In this document: positions 63,769-64,000 of the stretch, one piece after another
How the letters are laid out: every line of letters starts with the position of its first letter
How positions within the stretch are numbered: position 1 is the stretch's first letter
Assembly (NCBI RefSeq): GCF_032362555.1
Contig: NC_083522.1
Coordinates: 9,450,501 to 9,514,500 of the forward strand
DNA length: 64,000 nucleotides
Reading direction: 5' to 3'
Source: Amyelois transitella
Lineage: Eukaryota > Arthropoda > Insecta > Lepidoptera > Pyralidae
Notes under the pieces: generated by a model
Databases searched by the model: none
What the model saw: the letters and a program-made list of their open reading frames with translations, nothing else
What the model was told of the DNA's origin: nothing
Translations under genes and position numbers: made by a program

Positions 63769-64000
63769 CAAGGATCACTTTCCCAAGGATCCCAAGTTTA
63801 CCTCATTAAAAGCAAATTTAAAAGTTAATTATTAAAGATTAATTGATGTTATTTATATTAACCAAATGGGATGAAATCTAAAATTGCTTAGGTAATTACA
63901 AATTTCTGCGTACTCCATAAATATCTACGATCCAAAATCGCGCGTCATAAACTTTTGTAAAAACAAATATTTAACAGAATCGGTCTTTGCTTAGAACAAT

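Overview
The window is nuclear DNA from an animal, almost certainly a ditrysian moth or butterfly. The evidence is spliced genes with GT-AG introns, two arthropod-type multigene families, a Gypsy-type LTR retrotransposon, LEP1-like Helitron fragments, tRNA-derived SINEs and a very dense load of short retroposons ending in (TATG)n. I saw no bacterial operons, rRNA, CRISPR array or stand-alone tRNA gene.

Host genes. Five genes in two families were rebuilt exon by exon by checking splice phase and comparing paralogues. Two encode nose-resistant-to-fluoxetine (NRF-6)-like membrane acyltransferases. G1 lies on the minus strand (12876 down to 950) and its last exon falls off the left edge. G2 lies on the plus strand (45055-60450) and is complete at 637 codons. 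Between them are three CHK/EcKinase-like (DUF227-type) kinases, each of three exons: K1 (minus, 18442-16335), K2 (plus, 20541-23243) and K3 (plus, 29792-39803). K1 and K2 are close relatives placed head to head; K3 is more diverged. Intron positions are almost perfectly conserved inside each family. The middle exon is 231 nt in all three kinases, and eight G1 and G2 exons are identical in length. One intron is present only in G1.

Mobile DNA. The commonest family, called R1 here, is a ~265-bp SINE-like retroposon with about 55-60 copies or fragments. It starts with a GTGCCG...CGGCAC hairpin, has a CAGTCTT...AAGACTG hairpin near its 3' end, and finishes with GACGTGA then (TATG)n. An RTE-like LINE has about 15 copies, all 5'-truncated; the longest (26331-28186) carries reverse transcriptase and has a perfect 14-bp target-site duplication. 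Its 3' end resembles that of R1, suggesting that it supplies the machinery for R1. Other families are T1 and T2 (tRNA-like SINEs with A and B boxes), R2 (~150 bp, ATTCT tail), LEP1-like Helitron pieces (H1, H2), H3 (unclassified), one hAT-type MITE, one decayed PIF/Harbinger element nested in an R1 copy, and a young Gypsy element (32900-37961) with identical LTRs in intron 1 of K3.

Layout. 1-12876: G1 with repeat-filled introns. 12877-16330: repeats and the hAT MITE. 16335-23243: kinases K1 and K2. 23250-29790: repeats, Harbinger, LINE. 29792-39803: K3, its first intron swollen by Gypsy. 39830-45050: AT-rich intergenic DNA. 45055-60450: G2. 60460-64000: repeats.

The most unusual features are: retroposons inserted within a few bases of 3' splice sites in several genes; R1 and LINE copies bracketed by direct repeats from 8 up to ~140 bp; and the clustering of two families that can both be linked to conjugation of lipophilic compounds.
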